From contig CM041294.1 in assembly GCA_023052935.1 (NCBI GenBank), positions 25,004,641-25,068,640 on the forward strand: a stretch of DNA of 64,000 nt, read 5' to 3'. The notes under the pieces are model-generated. The model worked only from the letters and a program-made list of their open reading frames with translations, did no database searches and had not been told where the DNA came from. Numbering within the stretch: the stretch's first letter is position 1; every line of letters begins with the position of its first letter. Of the stretch, positions 43,628-53,770 are shown in pieces. The position numbers were made by a program, and so were the translations under genes. This DNA is from Piezodorus guildinii (taxonomy: Eukaryota; Arthropoda; Insecta; Hemiptera; Pentatomidae).

Positions 43628-46600
43628 ATGTAGCGACGGCAGGGGCGGAACCCGTTGCTATGATCTCTCACCGCCGCCTATTCGTAATAGACCGTCAATC
43701 TCGAAGTCGATATTTGGTGGATACCGGAGCCACGTTATCTGTTTTACCAGCGAAGAAGGAGAAGAAGGCAAAATACAGCGACTTCGTCTTATATGCAGCC
43801 AACGGGACCGCGATTCCAACCTTCGGGGAACAACTCGTCTCTTTGGATTTAGGTCTGAGGCGAAAATTGACCTGGCGATTTATTTTAGCGGACGTAGGAC
43901 AGCCTATAATAGGGGCGGACTTTCTGTACCATTACCAGATCATGGTCGATCTAGCGGGTCGTCAATTGGTTGATAAAATAACGGGCCTAACTTCAAAAGG
44001 AATGCCAGCAAATGTATCGGAACCTACCATTTACTCCGTTCCCAGCGGAGAATGGTATTTCGAACTGCTGCAAAAATACAGTGCCATCACGCGTCCCACA
44101 AATTATTTAAAGAAGCCTAGCCACTCAATCGTCCATCATATCGAAACTCGCGGCGCTCCGGTAACTGCGAAAGCACGAAGGTTAGCTCCAGACCGCTATG
44201 CTGCTGCAAAACGCGAATTTGAGGAAATGATGAAGGAAGGCATTTGTCGACCATCAAATAGTTCTTGGGCGAGTCCACTGCATATCGTTCCGAAGAAAGA
44301 TGGAGGAATTAGACCCTGGGGAGACTATCGGCGCTTAAATGAAAAGACTATCCCTGACCGTTACGCAGTTCCAAATATTGCCGATTGCAATATTAACCTG
44401 TTTGGAAAACATATATTCAGTAAGTTGGATCTGAACAGGGCCTATTACCAAATTCCTGTAGCCGACGAAGACATTGCTAAAACCGCAGTAATCACCCCTT
44501 TCGGACTCATCGAATTTCTGCGCATGAGCTTTGGACTTCGGAACGCTGCTCAGACGTTTCAGCGTTTCCTCGATAAAGTTCTCCGAGGACTTGATTTCGT
44601 ATTTCCGTTTATCGACGATATCTGCATTGGATCTAGAGACCAAGAAGAGCACAAGGTACACCTTGAGGAAGTCTTTCGGCGATTAGAGAAGCATGGACTC
44701 ACCATCAACTTGGCTAAGAGCGTGTTCGCCAAGGAAGAAATCGAATTTCTGGGTCATCGAGTGAACCGGCATGGCATAACTGTCCTTCCCGCTAAGGTAG
44801 AAGCCATCATGAATTACCCACGCCCGTCGAACGTCAGTGAACTTCGACGATTTCTTGGGATGGTTAATTTCTACAGGAGATGCATACCTCACGCGGCGGA
44901 ACTTCAGGGTCCTCTGAATAAATACATGTGCGGAGCAAAGAAAAAGGACAAGACACCTATCGTATGGAACGAGACGAGCATCAAGGCCTTCGAAAGTTGC
45001 AGAGAAGCTATTCTTAATGCTGCGATACTTGCTCATCCCAAGCCGAACTCTGAGTTGGTGTTGGCTTGTGATGCCTCTAGTATCGCCATGGGCGCAGTTC
45101 TCCAACAGAAGGATGAAGGAACTTGGAAACCTCTTGGATTTTTCTCCCGGAACTTCACCTCGGCGCAACGCAACTACACAACATACGATAGGGAACTTCT
45201 CGCAATCGACCAGGCCATAAGACATTTCCTTCCATACATCGAGGGGCGACATTTCGTAATATGGACTGACCATAAACCGCTCACATACGCGTTTCAGCAG
45301 AAACCCGAAACTTCCACCCCGTTTCGTATCAGACACGTAAACTATATAAGTCAGTTTACCACCGACATCCGACACATTCCAGGAACTGAAAACGATGTTG
45401 CAGATGCTTTTTCCAGGGTGGAAGAGATCCATGGCCCTGATGGAATTGAGGCGATCGCGGAAGCTCAGGCTAACGATACGACCATTCAAGAGCTATTCAA
45501 GAATCCCAGCCTGAAACTTAAATGGATTGAGTTTCCTAACCATGCAAGACCTATCCTCTGCGAAATGTCGACGTCGAAAGCACGACCGTACCTGCCTGAG
45601 AGTACTCGTCATTCCGCATTTCGTCATCTTCACGGATTGAGTCATCCTGGGATTCGCGGTTCACGTAGACTAGTGAAACAGCGATATTTTTGGCCGAACC
45701 AGAACATAGATATTGGGAAGTGGTCTCGAGCCTGCATCGCCTGCCAGCGATCCAAGGTGCAACGCCATACAATAGCACCACCTGGAATGTTTCCATTAGT
45801 AGGTCGGTTTGAACATATCCACATGGATATTATAGGACCTCTTCCTTCTTCAGATGGTATGAGATATTGCTTGACCATAGTCGATAGATACACTAGATGG
45901 CCGGAAGCACAACCTATCGAAGATATCTCCGCAACCACCTGCGCTAAAGCTTTGTGTTTCTCGTGGATTACACGCTTCGGAGTACCCGCTAGGATCACCA
46001 CAGATCAAGGGCGACAGTTTGAGTCCAATCTGTTCCTCGAGTTATCCAAGGCTCTAGGATTCCAGCGTATAAGGACTACCTCATACCATCCCCAGGCGAA
46101 TGGATGTGTCGAACGCTGGCATCGCACTCTGAAGACGGCCCTCACAGCACAACTGGATGGGAATCACTGGACGACCAAGCTGCCTATGGTACTTCTCGGC
46201 CTGCGCTCATCACTCCGTGATGACAATGCTACTAGTGCAGCCGAGATGACATACGGCCAACCCCTCCGACTACCAGGCGAACTCATAGTACAGTCCAGGC
46301 AAACTCCGAGCACCGAGAGTTTTGTACAAAACCTTAGAGAGCATATGGTACAGTTAAGGCGAGCGATACACAGGTCTTCGACAGCCAAGACATTTGTGCA
46401 TCGAGACCTTCAAACCTGCACTCATGTTTTTATGAGGGATGACAAAGTAAATAAACCGTTGACACCCCCTTACACCGGTCCACACCAAGTTCTCAGCAGA
46501 AGTGAGAAGACCTTTTCCGTGCAGCTGCCTTCAGGACCACGAACAGTCACTATTGACAGACTGAAACCAGCGTATCTGTTGCAGGAGGATGAAGGCTCTG

Positions 46601-46773
46601 GTAGTAGCAACTCACAACCACAAGCAACAACTGCTACCTCGGATGCACCAGCGTTAAATGACTCCGACTTAGAAGAACAGGAAGACCAAGCCCCTACGGA
46701 GCAACGGACACGTCGTGGACGTATCCTGAAGCTTCCTCTGCGCTTCTGCGACGAAGTCATTGGAGGGAGATGA
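43612..46773 (+). CDS. pol: Gypsy Pol (protease, RT, RNase H, integrase)
   Basis: The open frame starts at 43612 and the first ATG is at 43660 (1037 residues from there). Counting from that Met, the protease active site is LVDTGA near residue 19-24. RT spans about 140-330, with KKDGG, GDYRRLNEKT, FSKLDLNRAYYQI and FIDDI in place of YVDD. RNase H is at about 465-590 (ACDAS, DREL, TDHKPL). The integrase zinc finger is HGLSHPG with CIACQ at about 650-690. The catalytic triad is in HMDIIGPL, TDQGRQF and NGCVERW. The stop lies directly before the 3' LTR, and the polypurine tract GGAGGGAGA overlaps the last codons. Expression probably requires a -1 shift from gag. Confidence 0.95.
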   Translation, partial: ASGKLDVATAGAEPVAMISHRRLFVIDRQSRSRYLVDTGATLSVLPAKKEKKAKYSDFVLYAANGTAIPTFGEQLVSLDLGLRRKLTWRFILADVGQPIIGADFLYHYQIMVDLAGRQLVDKITGLTSKGMPANVSEPTIYSVPSGEWYFELLQKYSAITRPTNYLKKPSHSIVHHIETRGAPVTAKARRLAPDRYAAAKREFEEMMKEGICRPSNSSWASPLHIVPKKDGGIRPWGDYRRLNEKTIPDRYAVPNIADCNINLFGKHIFSKLDLNRAYYQIPVADEDIAKTAVITPFGLIEFLRMSFGLRNAAQTFQRFLDKVLRGLDFVFPFIDDICIGSRDQEEHKVHLEEVFRRLEKHGLTINLAKSVFAKEEIEFLGHRVNRHGITVLPAKVEAIMNYPRPSNVSELRRFLGMVNFYRRCIPHAAELQGPLNKYMCGAKKKDKTPIVWNETSIKAFESCREAILNAAILAHPKPNSELVLACDASSIAMGAVLQQKDEGTWKPLGFFSRNFTSAQRNYTTYDRELLAIDQAIRHFLPYIEGRHFVIWTDHKPLTYAFQQKPETSTPFRIRHVNYISQFTTDIRHIPGTENDVADAFSRVEEIHGPDGIEAIAEAQANDTTIQELFKNPSLKLKWIEFPNHARPILCEMSTSKARPYLPESTRHSAFRHLHGLSHPGIRGSRRLVKQRYFWPNQNIDIGKWSRACIACQRSKVQRHTIAPPGMFPLVGRFEHIHMDIIGPLPSSDGMRYCLTIVDRYTRWPEAQPIEDISATTCAKALCFSWITRFGVPARITTDQGRQFESNLFLELSKALGFQRIRTTSYHPQANGCVERWHRTLKTALTAQLDGNHWTTKLPMVLLGLRSSLRDDNATSAAEMTYGQPLRLPGELIVQSRQTPSTESFVQNLREHMVQLRRAIHRSSTAKTFVHRDLQTCTHVFMRDDKVNKPLTPPYTGPHQVLSRSEKTFSVQLPSGPRTVTIDRLKPAYLLQEDEGSGSSNSQPQATTATSDAPALNDSDLEEQEDQAPTEQRTRRGRILKLPLRFCDEVIGGR
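46762..46770 (+). promoter_or_regulatory. Gypsy polypurine tract
   Basis: GGAGGGAGA precedes the 3' LTR within the last pol codons. Confidence 0.7.
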
Positions 46774-47125
46774 TGTAGCAGCGGTGTCACATGACGCCGA
46801 AGCGGTTGGGTAAAGTTGGTTTGCTAATGTAATGCAGCATTGATTTTTATATAAATTTAATATCTCCAAATTTTCAATTATTGTCTTCAGTTTAATTATT
46901 CATTATTTTTCTTACTATTATTGTTCTAATTATAAATTTATTTTAGCAAACCAACTATTACCTTCCTCAGAATGATATAGTATTGTTGATAATTGTTATC
47001 AATTGATAGAACCATATGGTGGATTTTGGCGGTTGGAAAAAAAGATCTGAGGTTATACGGGTATTAAATAAAGTGTTGTTTGTGTGAAACTATGTACGTT
47101 ATTAAATTATTAGCAACACGCTAAA
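46774..47125 (+). repeat. Gypsy 3' LTR
   Basis: This LTR has 352 bp and differs from the 5' LTR at one visible site. It ends ACACGCTAAA before the CCGC target duplication. Confidence 0.93.
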
Positions 47126-47194
47126 CCGCTATGTACTGCGAAAGGCTCTGAAAATCCACAGTCCTTTACTTGGCAGATAATTTTCATATTAGTA

Positions 47195-47480
47195 ATATTG
47201 TTGTTTATTCATTAAACGTTACTTTATGCTGTTGTTGCTAATCGGACGATACTAATGGGGGAACCCTAAATCTTGCCTAACCAAGTTTACTTAGGGTCGG
47301 GATCTTTAACGAGCACCTGGCATCGCACAGGCTCGGAACCACCTTTTTATGTTCAAAGGAAGACATAATTAAGGATGTTATACTCCCATTAAGAAATCCT
47401 AGGGCCACCTGCAAATCTTGGGCATGGAGGGCTGTTACGTTAGCCTGGAAGCCACAGGAGACCCCTTGTTCTAGAGGTTA
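47195..47480 (-). repeat. SINE S1, minus copy
   Basis: This is the reverse complement of the S1 body (GGTCGGGATCTTTAACGAGC, GGCTCGGAACCACCTTTT). The sequence right of it (47480-47580) contains a second tRNA-like head (TGTGGTGTAGAGG, GGGTTCAA), suggesting a two-headed composite form of the family. Confidence 0.7.
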
Positions 47481-47610
47481 TGAAAAATGCACTCCCAGCC
47501 CTATTTCCATATGTTGAACCCGTGACCTTGTGCAGAGGCTAGCATAATAGCCTCTACACCACAGGTGAACCCTACTATTCGAATTAGTTTACTTGGTAAT
47601 AGTATATTCA

Positions 47611-47611
47611 T

Positions 47612-47666
<55 letters not shown>
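47611..47666. repeat. (TA)n microsatellite
   Basis: There are about 56 bp of TA repeats with one TTA interruption. Confidence 0.9.
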
Positions 47667-47668
<2 letters not shown>

Positions 47669-48659
47669 AAGACGTAAAGAATGAAAGTTTATGAGTAAAT
47701 TCACACTTCGTCGCCATTTTTAATGTATAACAACTGATTATACTGATTAAACAGTTATAGTGAAAAACATTTATTCAATTTTTATTGTTACATATGTTTA
47801 AAAAAAATCTATCTGTTTTTTTTTTTTTTTTACAAACTTAATCAGTGTCGTCACTGAATCCCTACACATTCAAACCGAGGTTGTCTTTGTCAAAAAATGT
47901 GTTGTCTGACCTTCCCTGAAAAATATATCTGTAAATGTACAAAAAATTGTGCACTGTGTAATAGATCTTTGTGGTGCCATACAGATTCTGACCAGCTGTG
48001 GCGATTTAGTGACGTCAACATTATGTGATCAACACAAGGTTCTTCGAAAGAAATTTCGTTTTACGATCTTCTTTGCGATGGTATTTCGGTAAGAATTCTT
48101 TAGATTTGACCCGTTATAATTTTATTTTTTTTCGAATTGATCAAGGTATGGTTTCAATTTTAAATTAATTTACTACAACAGTTTTCTTATTACGCGGAAG
48201 GACGTTGGGAATTGGGAGCGGATATGTTGCAACAATATGATGGTTCCTTGACACCGGATTAGATAAATATGTACTTTTGTCTGGATTCTGATATTGCGTT
48301 TCGAATCTTATAAATTTCATTTAATATATTCAGTTTGTTCGTCGTTATTTCTAACTCCATATTACTGCTAAAACTTCTAAAATAAAATAGTTAAAATCGA
48401 ACTATGTTGTGTGGGCAACAGAAGTTATCCAAGATAAAACTGAATTACAATGAGGGTAGTTATTTATTTTATACAAAACCACACTATCCATCCATCTTTT
48501 GGCATCGAGGATCGATAGTGCGGCCTAGCGGTGCCAGTCTATACTAATAAAGGATCTGTTTACATGTATTGAGTTGAAAATAATTCATAACAATAGCATA
48601 AAATGAACAAAATTAAAAATGCGAAAATAAACTGTCCAATACTGTTATCTTAAACTCAC
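47667..48659. other. Non-coding stretch
   Basis: No gene or repeat was recognised over about 1 kb. A GTCGCCATTTTT box lies at 47709-47720. Confidence 0.35.
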
Positions 48660-48704
48660 CCTGTTTGCGGGCAGAAAAGTTTCGATTGAACCTCGACCTT
48701 GCAT
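48660..48704 (-). CDS. Candidate first coding exon of NCLX
   Basis: On the minus strand an ATG at 48704 opens 15 codons (MQGRGSIETFLPANR) ending at AACAGG|GTGAGT. This strong donor leaves phase 0 and would join in frame to the exon at 41272. The resulting N-terminus would lack an obvious signal peptide and would be shorter than usual for the family, so another exon may be missing. The intron would contain the Gypsy element. Confidence 0.3.
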
Positions 48705-49097
48705 CAAGATGCCCGTGTTTATGGCACCACTGTTAAAGTAATCCATCTTTACTTCAATCTAGTTCAACTCCACTTTCAAGTTTCTAGTAAAATAATTTCA
48801 AATCTACATATGTTTGAGTCAATTGTTTTTATTTTAAATAATGAATCTTTTGGTTTATTTGCCGCTGATTCACAAAGAGGTATGGAATAGGAGAGTTTAC
48901 TGAAAAAAATAGTGCCATTATAAATTATTCATAGAGTTTTTGTCTCTATTCCCCACTATTTTCTTAATAGGTAATAGTAAGTCCATTCACAGCTTTATGC
49001 ACTTTACAGTTTAATTTTTTGTCGAATGTTAATCCTAAATATTACGTAGTATCCATAAGATTGTTTTTGAGGATATTTGAATGGTGATATTAGGATA
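48705..49097. other. Non-coding stretch
   Basis: Nothing was recognised. It would contain the NCLX promoter if the first-exon call is right; no TATA box is evident. Confidence 0.3.
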
Positions 49098-49650
49098 TAT
49101 ACTTTCACTTACCTATATACGAAATATATATTAAGGGAAAGTTTTGCAATTGTGAAAGTTTTCGAATTCTATTTTTCGAAGGAAATTTTGGTTTTTAGTT
49201 CCGCAAAAAGGTCTTTGTGTGGGTGTGTGTGTGTGTGTGGTAACTCCCCGGCGAAAACGAAAAGTCCTATGAAACTGAAATTCTATATTTAAGACAACTA
49301 TACGCCTGAGATGTTAGAGAAACTTTTTCATCAAAATCAGCTAACCGGAAGATCTACTTTATACCATGCATGTTGCACCTTTTTACGATCTACTCGAAAA
49401 CGGCTCTAACGATTTTGGTTACACCCTATATATCGATGTAAAATTTGATGGGCTTTAATATTATACTAAAGTTTTATTCTGATTTAAATAGTCTGACAGG
49501 GCTTAAATGCCGATATTTTAAATTTTCTTTCTCTAAAGTACCTTTAATTTTATAGATTTCAAAAGAATTGGAACATCATCTTGTTAGCATTGATAAACAA
49601 CGGTTAAATATGAAAGTTGAGCGAATTTGATAAACAACTAAAGGAGTGGA
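49098..49650 (+). repeat. Repeat family R1, copy 7
   Basis: This plus copy runs from CACTTACCTATATA through a (GT)n tract (49209-49240) to GATAAACAACTAAAGGAG. It is truncated there by a SINE fragment. Confidence 0.6.
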
Positions 49651-49965
49651 AAATCCTTAGTTATGCCGTCCTTCGGAGGGGACGTTAAAAGGTGGTCTCG
49701 AGCCTGTGCGATATCTTACTTATATCGTTGTTGTTGTTGTTTTAATTTTAAGGGCAAAAAAACCGCTGATGGTTATTATCGTCCTCACATCTTTACAAAA
49801 AACAAATTAAAAAGAAAAACGATTTACTAAAATGAAGATCAGGTACTCGTTAAAGATCCCTATTCTAATAAAACCTGGATAGGCAAAATTTAGGACTTCG
49901 AATGTAGCATCGTCCGATTAGCCACAGCAGCATAAAGGGACGTTAAATAAATCAACAAACAAACT
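49648..49965 (+). repeat. SINE S1 body split by a 130-150-bp insert
   Basis: S1 body segments ATCCTTAGTTATGCCGTCC...GTGCGAT and CAGGTACTCGTTAAAGATCC are separated by an unrelated insert (about 49713-49838, with a GTTGTTGTTGTTG tract). The head is missing. Confidence 0.65.
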
Positions 49966-50195
49966 AACTGATTGTTTTATATAATGATATAATACATTTT
50001 ATTTATTTATTTTATTTTGACGCGAAACGGCCTTAAATACCACGCAAATATTATTTTCTCCCAACTTTGCCCACACATTCCACTCTTTTTTTATCTTCCC
50101 ACCTCTTCTTCATTCTTTCTTCTCTGTTTCTCGCTCCATGCTCTCCCTTTTCTCACCTCCCTGGCACCCACAAGAACCTTTATCTTCCCTGATCC

Positions 50196-50690
50196 CTACC
50201 TGTACTCATTTCTATTGACACAATCCTGTGTTGAGATTCCCAAGCTCACTGTCTCTTTCCTTATGTGCTGAATGTATCCTCCGGCCCCTTTATATCCCCA
50301 CATTTTTTCAAAGATTTCCTTATTTATTCTGCTCGGGCTCATCCTTACCATATTACCGCAGAAACGCAGCCTCCTTAACCTAATGTCCGTTTCCAGGTCA
50401 TCCATTTCTTTGTACAGTTCTCTGGTAGGCCTCAGGCTATACCCCTCTGGTAACTTTAATGGCCCATAAATCTTCCTTAAGATCTTCCTCTCATTTCCCA
50501 AAAGTTTCCTTAAGCTAGGAAGAGAAGCGGTCTCCATTCCATACATAATAACCAGTTTGACAACGGTGTTATAGTGCCTTATTTTCGCTCTTATTGAAAG
50601 AGCCTTTTTAAAGTATAGGCCACTGGTGGCAAAGCTGAGTCTTTCCATCTTGACCAGCCTCTCCTCCATGCCCTTTCTCTCGGACCTATT
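50196..50690 (-). pseudogene. LINE RT C-terminal relic
   Basis: The minus frame 50669-50196 (157 codons) shows MERLSFATSGLYFKKALSIR, VKLVIMYGMETASLPSLRKL, NERKILRKIYGPLKLPEGYS and RRLRFCGNMVRMSPSRINKE. This is the thumb and C-terminal part of a LINE RT. It is open throughout, so rather young, but it lacks the catalytic half. It borders the inverted-repeat region on its left. Confidence 0.75.
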
Positions 50691-50942
50691 ACTACAAATA
50701 ATTGCTCACATATCTGAAGCTATTGGTGACCCTGATTTCTCCAAGTAGATAAGAATTGGGCGAGCTGGCGCACCGATTCCTCCATCCCCTCCCCTACCAC
50801 TCTTAACCACCTATGACGTCATCACGACCTAACCTAAACCACCGGGCCACGTCTCTTTTTAGTCACGTGACCCTTCATCAACCTAACCTAAGCCATTAAG
50901 TCACGCCCCTTTTTGATCACGTGACCCCTGTTTGAGAGTATT
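50691..50942 (+). promoter_or_regulatory. CRE and E-box cluster left of the promoter-like array
   Basis: TGACGTCA (CRE-type) lies at 50814-50821 and CACGTG (E-box) at 50864-50869 and 50918-50923. Further E-boxes inside the arms (52999, 53192) suggest that this stretch belongs to the same element, but the right arm is cut before this point and cannot confirm it. Confidence 0.4.
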
Positions 50943-51300
50943 AAGTCTTTATAAAGCATGAGTCTACCCGGCGTCCATTTTCTTTTCCCTACGTTTTGGG
51001 CTAATTTAGTATTTACAAAGCATGAGTCTACCCGACGTCCATTTTGCTCCCCCCACTCCTGCATTAGTTAACCAATGAGAGTGCCTAACTTGAGAGTTTA
51101 TAAAGCATGAGTCTACCCGGCGTCCATTTTTCTTTTCCCTACGTTTTGGGCTAATTTAGTCTTTATAAAGCATGAGTCTACCCGTCCGCCATTTTCTTTT
51201 ATGGCGTCACAGTTTACAAAGCATGAGTCTACTCGACGTCCATTTTGCTCCCCCCACTCCTGCATTAGTTAACCAATCAGAGTGCCTAACTTGAGAGTTC
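50943..51300 (+). promoter_or_regulatory. Five-copy tandem array of TATA-like promoter units
   Basis: The unit TTTA(T/C)AAAGCATGAGTC begins at about 50948, 51012, 51097, 51162 and 51213. Each is followed by CTAC(C/T)CG and GTCCATTTT or a CGCCATTTT variant. Two alternating types are seen: A with TATAAAG and CCCTACGTTTTGGGCTAATT, and B with TACAAAG and CTCCTGCATTAGTTAACCAAT, which includes a CCAAT box. It looks like a tandemly duplicated promoter or enhancer. Confidence 0.55.
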
Positions 51301-51339
51301 CTCCCGGCTAGGTCCGATGGTCAAATTGTAATGTGTGCT

Positions 51340-51655
51340 TTTACGAAACCTTTCAAACTGTGACATAACCTTACTATGGTTTACATTTTTTTAAACCTCC
51401 GTTACTGTTACATAACCTTCCCGTTGTTTACATTATCTGAAGCATCCCTTGCTGTTACATAACCTTCCCGTTGTTTACAATATCTGAAACCTCCCTTGCT
51501 GTTACATAACCTTCCCAATGTTTACATTTTCCGCAACCTTCTCAATGCTTACATTTATGAAACCTTCCAAACTGTTACATAACCTCCCCATTGTTTACAT
51601 TTTCGGAAACCTCCCTTGCTGTTACAAAACCTTTCCAATGTTTACATTTTAGCTT
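51340..51655 (+). repeat. Degenerate tandem repeat, about 50-bp unit
   Basis: The unit CTGTTACATAACCTTCCC..TGTTTACATT(A/T)..GAAACCTCCCTTG occurs about six times with drift. The right arm begins inside the mirror of this array at the window edge (63936-64000). Confidence 0.7.
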
Positions 51656-51699
51656 CGTATGTGCTTACTTTATGTTCTGAAACTTCCTCTTTGTTTACA

Positions 51700-51960
51700 A
51701 ATTCAGAAGCATGTTCAATAGGTATTAACATTTCCACTGTTTGTTTACTTTTATTTTCTCTTCACATAGTCGCAGAACATACTCCATTTCTAAAGAATCC
51801 GCAAGAGCGCAGCACCAGCTCTACTTTTTAATGTGCCCACCAGAGTGCATCTCTCCGGAATATTTTATGTTATCTTTCCAATAATATTTTATACTTTTTC
51901 AAGTAAGTTTTTTCAGCCGCCATTTTGTTTTATGACGCCACCGTTGCAATAATTTAAAAG
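51700..51960 (+). repeat. Regulatory-like module, copy 1 (left arm)
   Basis: The ordered landmarks are AGCATGTTCAATAG, TAGTCGCAGAACATAC, CCGCAAGAGCGCAGCACC, GTTATCTT.CCAATAAT and CGCCATTTTGTTTTATG.CG. The same order recurs at 53520-53770. The 71-codon frame at 51616-51831 over it is probably fortuitous. Confidence 0.65.
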
Positions 51961-52022
51961 GGTATGAACACGTACAAACAGGTTTGGATCATGTTTAAGC
52001 ATGTTGATAATTGAAACGTAAA

Positions 52023-52295
52023 CATGGACTTTGAACCCTCTTAACGGCTTCAAAATAAACATCGTTATAGACCTTCTTAATACTATACAGCTTTGAACTT
52101 TGGTCCTTAATCCTACTATTTAAATAGCGATAAAAGGTTCCTTAAGCTCTTGGACCATGGACTTTGAACCTTCCTGATGGCTTTAATATAAACATCGTTA
52201 TAGACTTTTTTAATCCTATACAGCTTTGAACTTTGATCCTTAATCCTACAATTTAAGTAGCGATACTGGGTTCCTTAAGCTCTAAAACTTTTTCT
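52023..52295 (+). repeat. 132-bp tandem duplication (left arm)
   Basis: CATGGACTTTGAACC starts at 52023 and again at 52155. Each unit contains AACATCGTTATAGAC, ACAGCTTTGAACTTTG and GGTTCCTTAAGCTCT. It is mirrored in the right arm at about 63297-63569. Confidence 0.8.
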
Positions 52296-53084
52296 CCTCT
52301 TAAGTATATATATAAATATAATGCGGATTTTGTACGTTTTATCTCTTAGTATAGTAAAAAGATTTAATCGTAAACAAGATAAATTTAAGACGTAAATATC
52401 AACTTTGTTCTAATAATTGCGGAAAGTATAAATATATAATAATATAAAACTTGTACCTATTTCGGTAGGAGAATATAATTTTTTTATATATTTTTTCAAC
52501 CGTTTTAATTGTTTTCTCAACTTCTTAGACCATTTTTTTACCTTTTCTATGTATTGTTTACTTATCATTAACAATTCTGCTTTAGAATTGCTATTTCGCG
52601 ATGTTTTCGGAAGAGTTCGTCTCGGCCGGCTTCGGTCTTCTACCTCACCTAGTTGGACAATCTCTAATCCTTCCGAAAGAAATAAACAATGATATCGTTA
52701 ATTCTATCGAAAAAACAACTAACTAGTGTTATCTCTTGCTAAGGTATTATCAATAATATAGCCGTGAATAATGATACACTACATCGTAATTATTTCGTAG
52801 TACACGAGTTTATCGCATCATTATATAGTCGTTAAGTAATCAAAGTTTAGAACCTTTTTCAGTTCAATATTGAGCCTTCAGCTCTTTGATTTTGAATTTT
52901 TAATCTTTAAAAACATAATAAAAATAGTACGTTATGACAGAAAATTTCAATAAACACCTCTATCTAACTTTAACTAGTATACGACGCCCACTATTAATCA
53001 CGTGACCTATGAACACATCCCCTTATTGTTCATGCCTTTTTCTAATCAGCTAATCAAATTGCTCCATTTTATGGATTTGAAAGT

Positions 53085-53440
53085 TCCTTCCGGCTAGGTC
53101 CGGTGGTCATCGCTAACCTACTAATTGTATTTATATAAATTCAATCAACATTTCGACCTAAACGTAACTAACATACAATTCCCTTTTGAATCACGTGACC
53201 CTGGGACCCTGTTCTTATCATTCATACCCATCTCTAATCGGTGCTCTATTTTAAGCATCTGAAAGTTTGATCCGGCGAAGTCCGATGACACTTGCTAACC
53301 TACTCATTGTACTTATATTTTACGCATGCAAAAGTTCCTCCCGGTTAGTTCCGATGGTACTCGCTAGCTTACTCATTGTACTTATAATTTAAATATCCGA
53401 AAGTTCCTCCCGCTTAGTTCTGATGATAATCGCGGACCCA
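53085..53440 (+). repeat. Dispersed 25-bp motif cluster
   Basis: The motif AGTTCCTCCCGGCTAGGTCC followed by GATGGT appears at about 51295, 53085, 53265, 53332 and 53402 with small changes. Each copy is preceded by ATT(T/A)..GCATxxGAA-like sequence. The regular form suggests a protein-binding site or a repeat unit. Confidence 0.5.
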
Positions 53441-53519
53441 TTGTCAAGTTTACTTTCTTTTTTCTTTTTTTTTTTAAGCCTTCCTAACTGTTACATAACC
53501 TTCTCAATAAATGAAAATT

Positions 53520-53770
53520 TAGTAGCATGTTCAATAGTATAATTTTCGGTAATATTTCTATACCTTTCTTATTTAATTTAATTGTCTCCTAACTTAGTCG
53601 CAGAACATACATTACCTTATAAAATATCCGCAAGAGCGCAGCACCCACTCTATTTTGTAATATGTCCAACAGGGTGCAGCTCCTATTCCTTTGGGATTGT
53701 ATATGTTATCTTCCCAATAATGTTTTGTAGAGGCTGAGTGTGCCCAACCGCCATTTTGTTTTATGGCGCC
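53520..53770 (+). repeat. Regulatory-like module, copy 2 (left arm)
   Basis: This is a diverged duplicate of 51700-51960, in the same landmark order, ending in CGCCATTTTGTTTTATGGCG. The following 53775-53910 likewise resembles 52420-52560. Confidence 0.65.

Larger units (their letters stand above)
42362..47125 (+). mobile_element. Intact Ty3/Gypsy LTR retrotransposon (CsRn1-like)
   Basis: The element is 4764 bp with two 352-bp LTRs (42362-42713 and 46774-47125). They begin TGTAGCAGCGG and differ by one visible substitution (G/A in GAAACTRTGTACG). The target duplication is CCGC (42358-42361 and 47126-47129). The primer site follows 1 nt after the 5' LTR and matches tRNA-Trp. Gag has a CHCC finger. 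Pol runs protease, RT, RNase H and integrase, and its stop abuts the 3' LTR. No env is present. The tRNA-Trp primer plus the CHCC Gag motif is the signature described for the CsRn1 clade. Intact frames and near-identical LTRs imply a recent insertion. Confidence 0.95.

Noticed and set aside
44335..46388. Long minus-strand frames opposite Gypsy pol
   Set aside because: They are antisense to an intact, well-recognised pol and have no family.
50826..50895. CCTAACCTAA words resembling the arthropod telomere repeat
   Set aside because: Only two short isolated occurrences, not an array.
51616..51831. 71-codon frame in the arm (mirror 63761-63976)
   Set aside because: It overlies tandem repeats and a duplicated regulatory-like module whose other copy lacks the frame.
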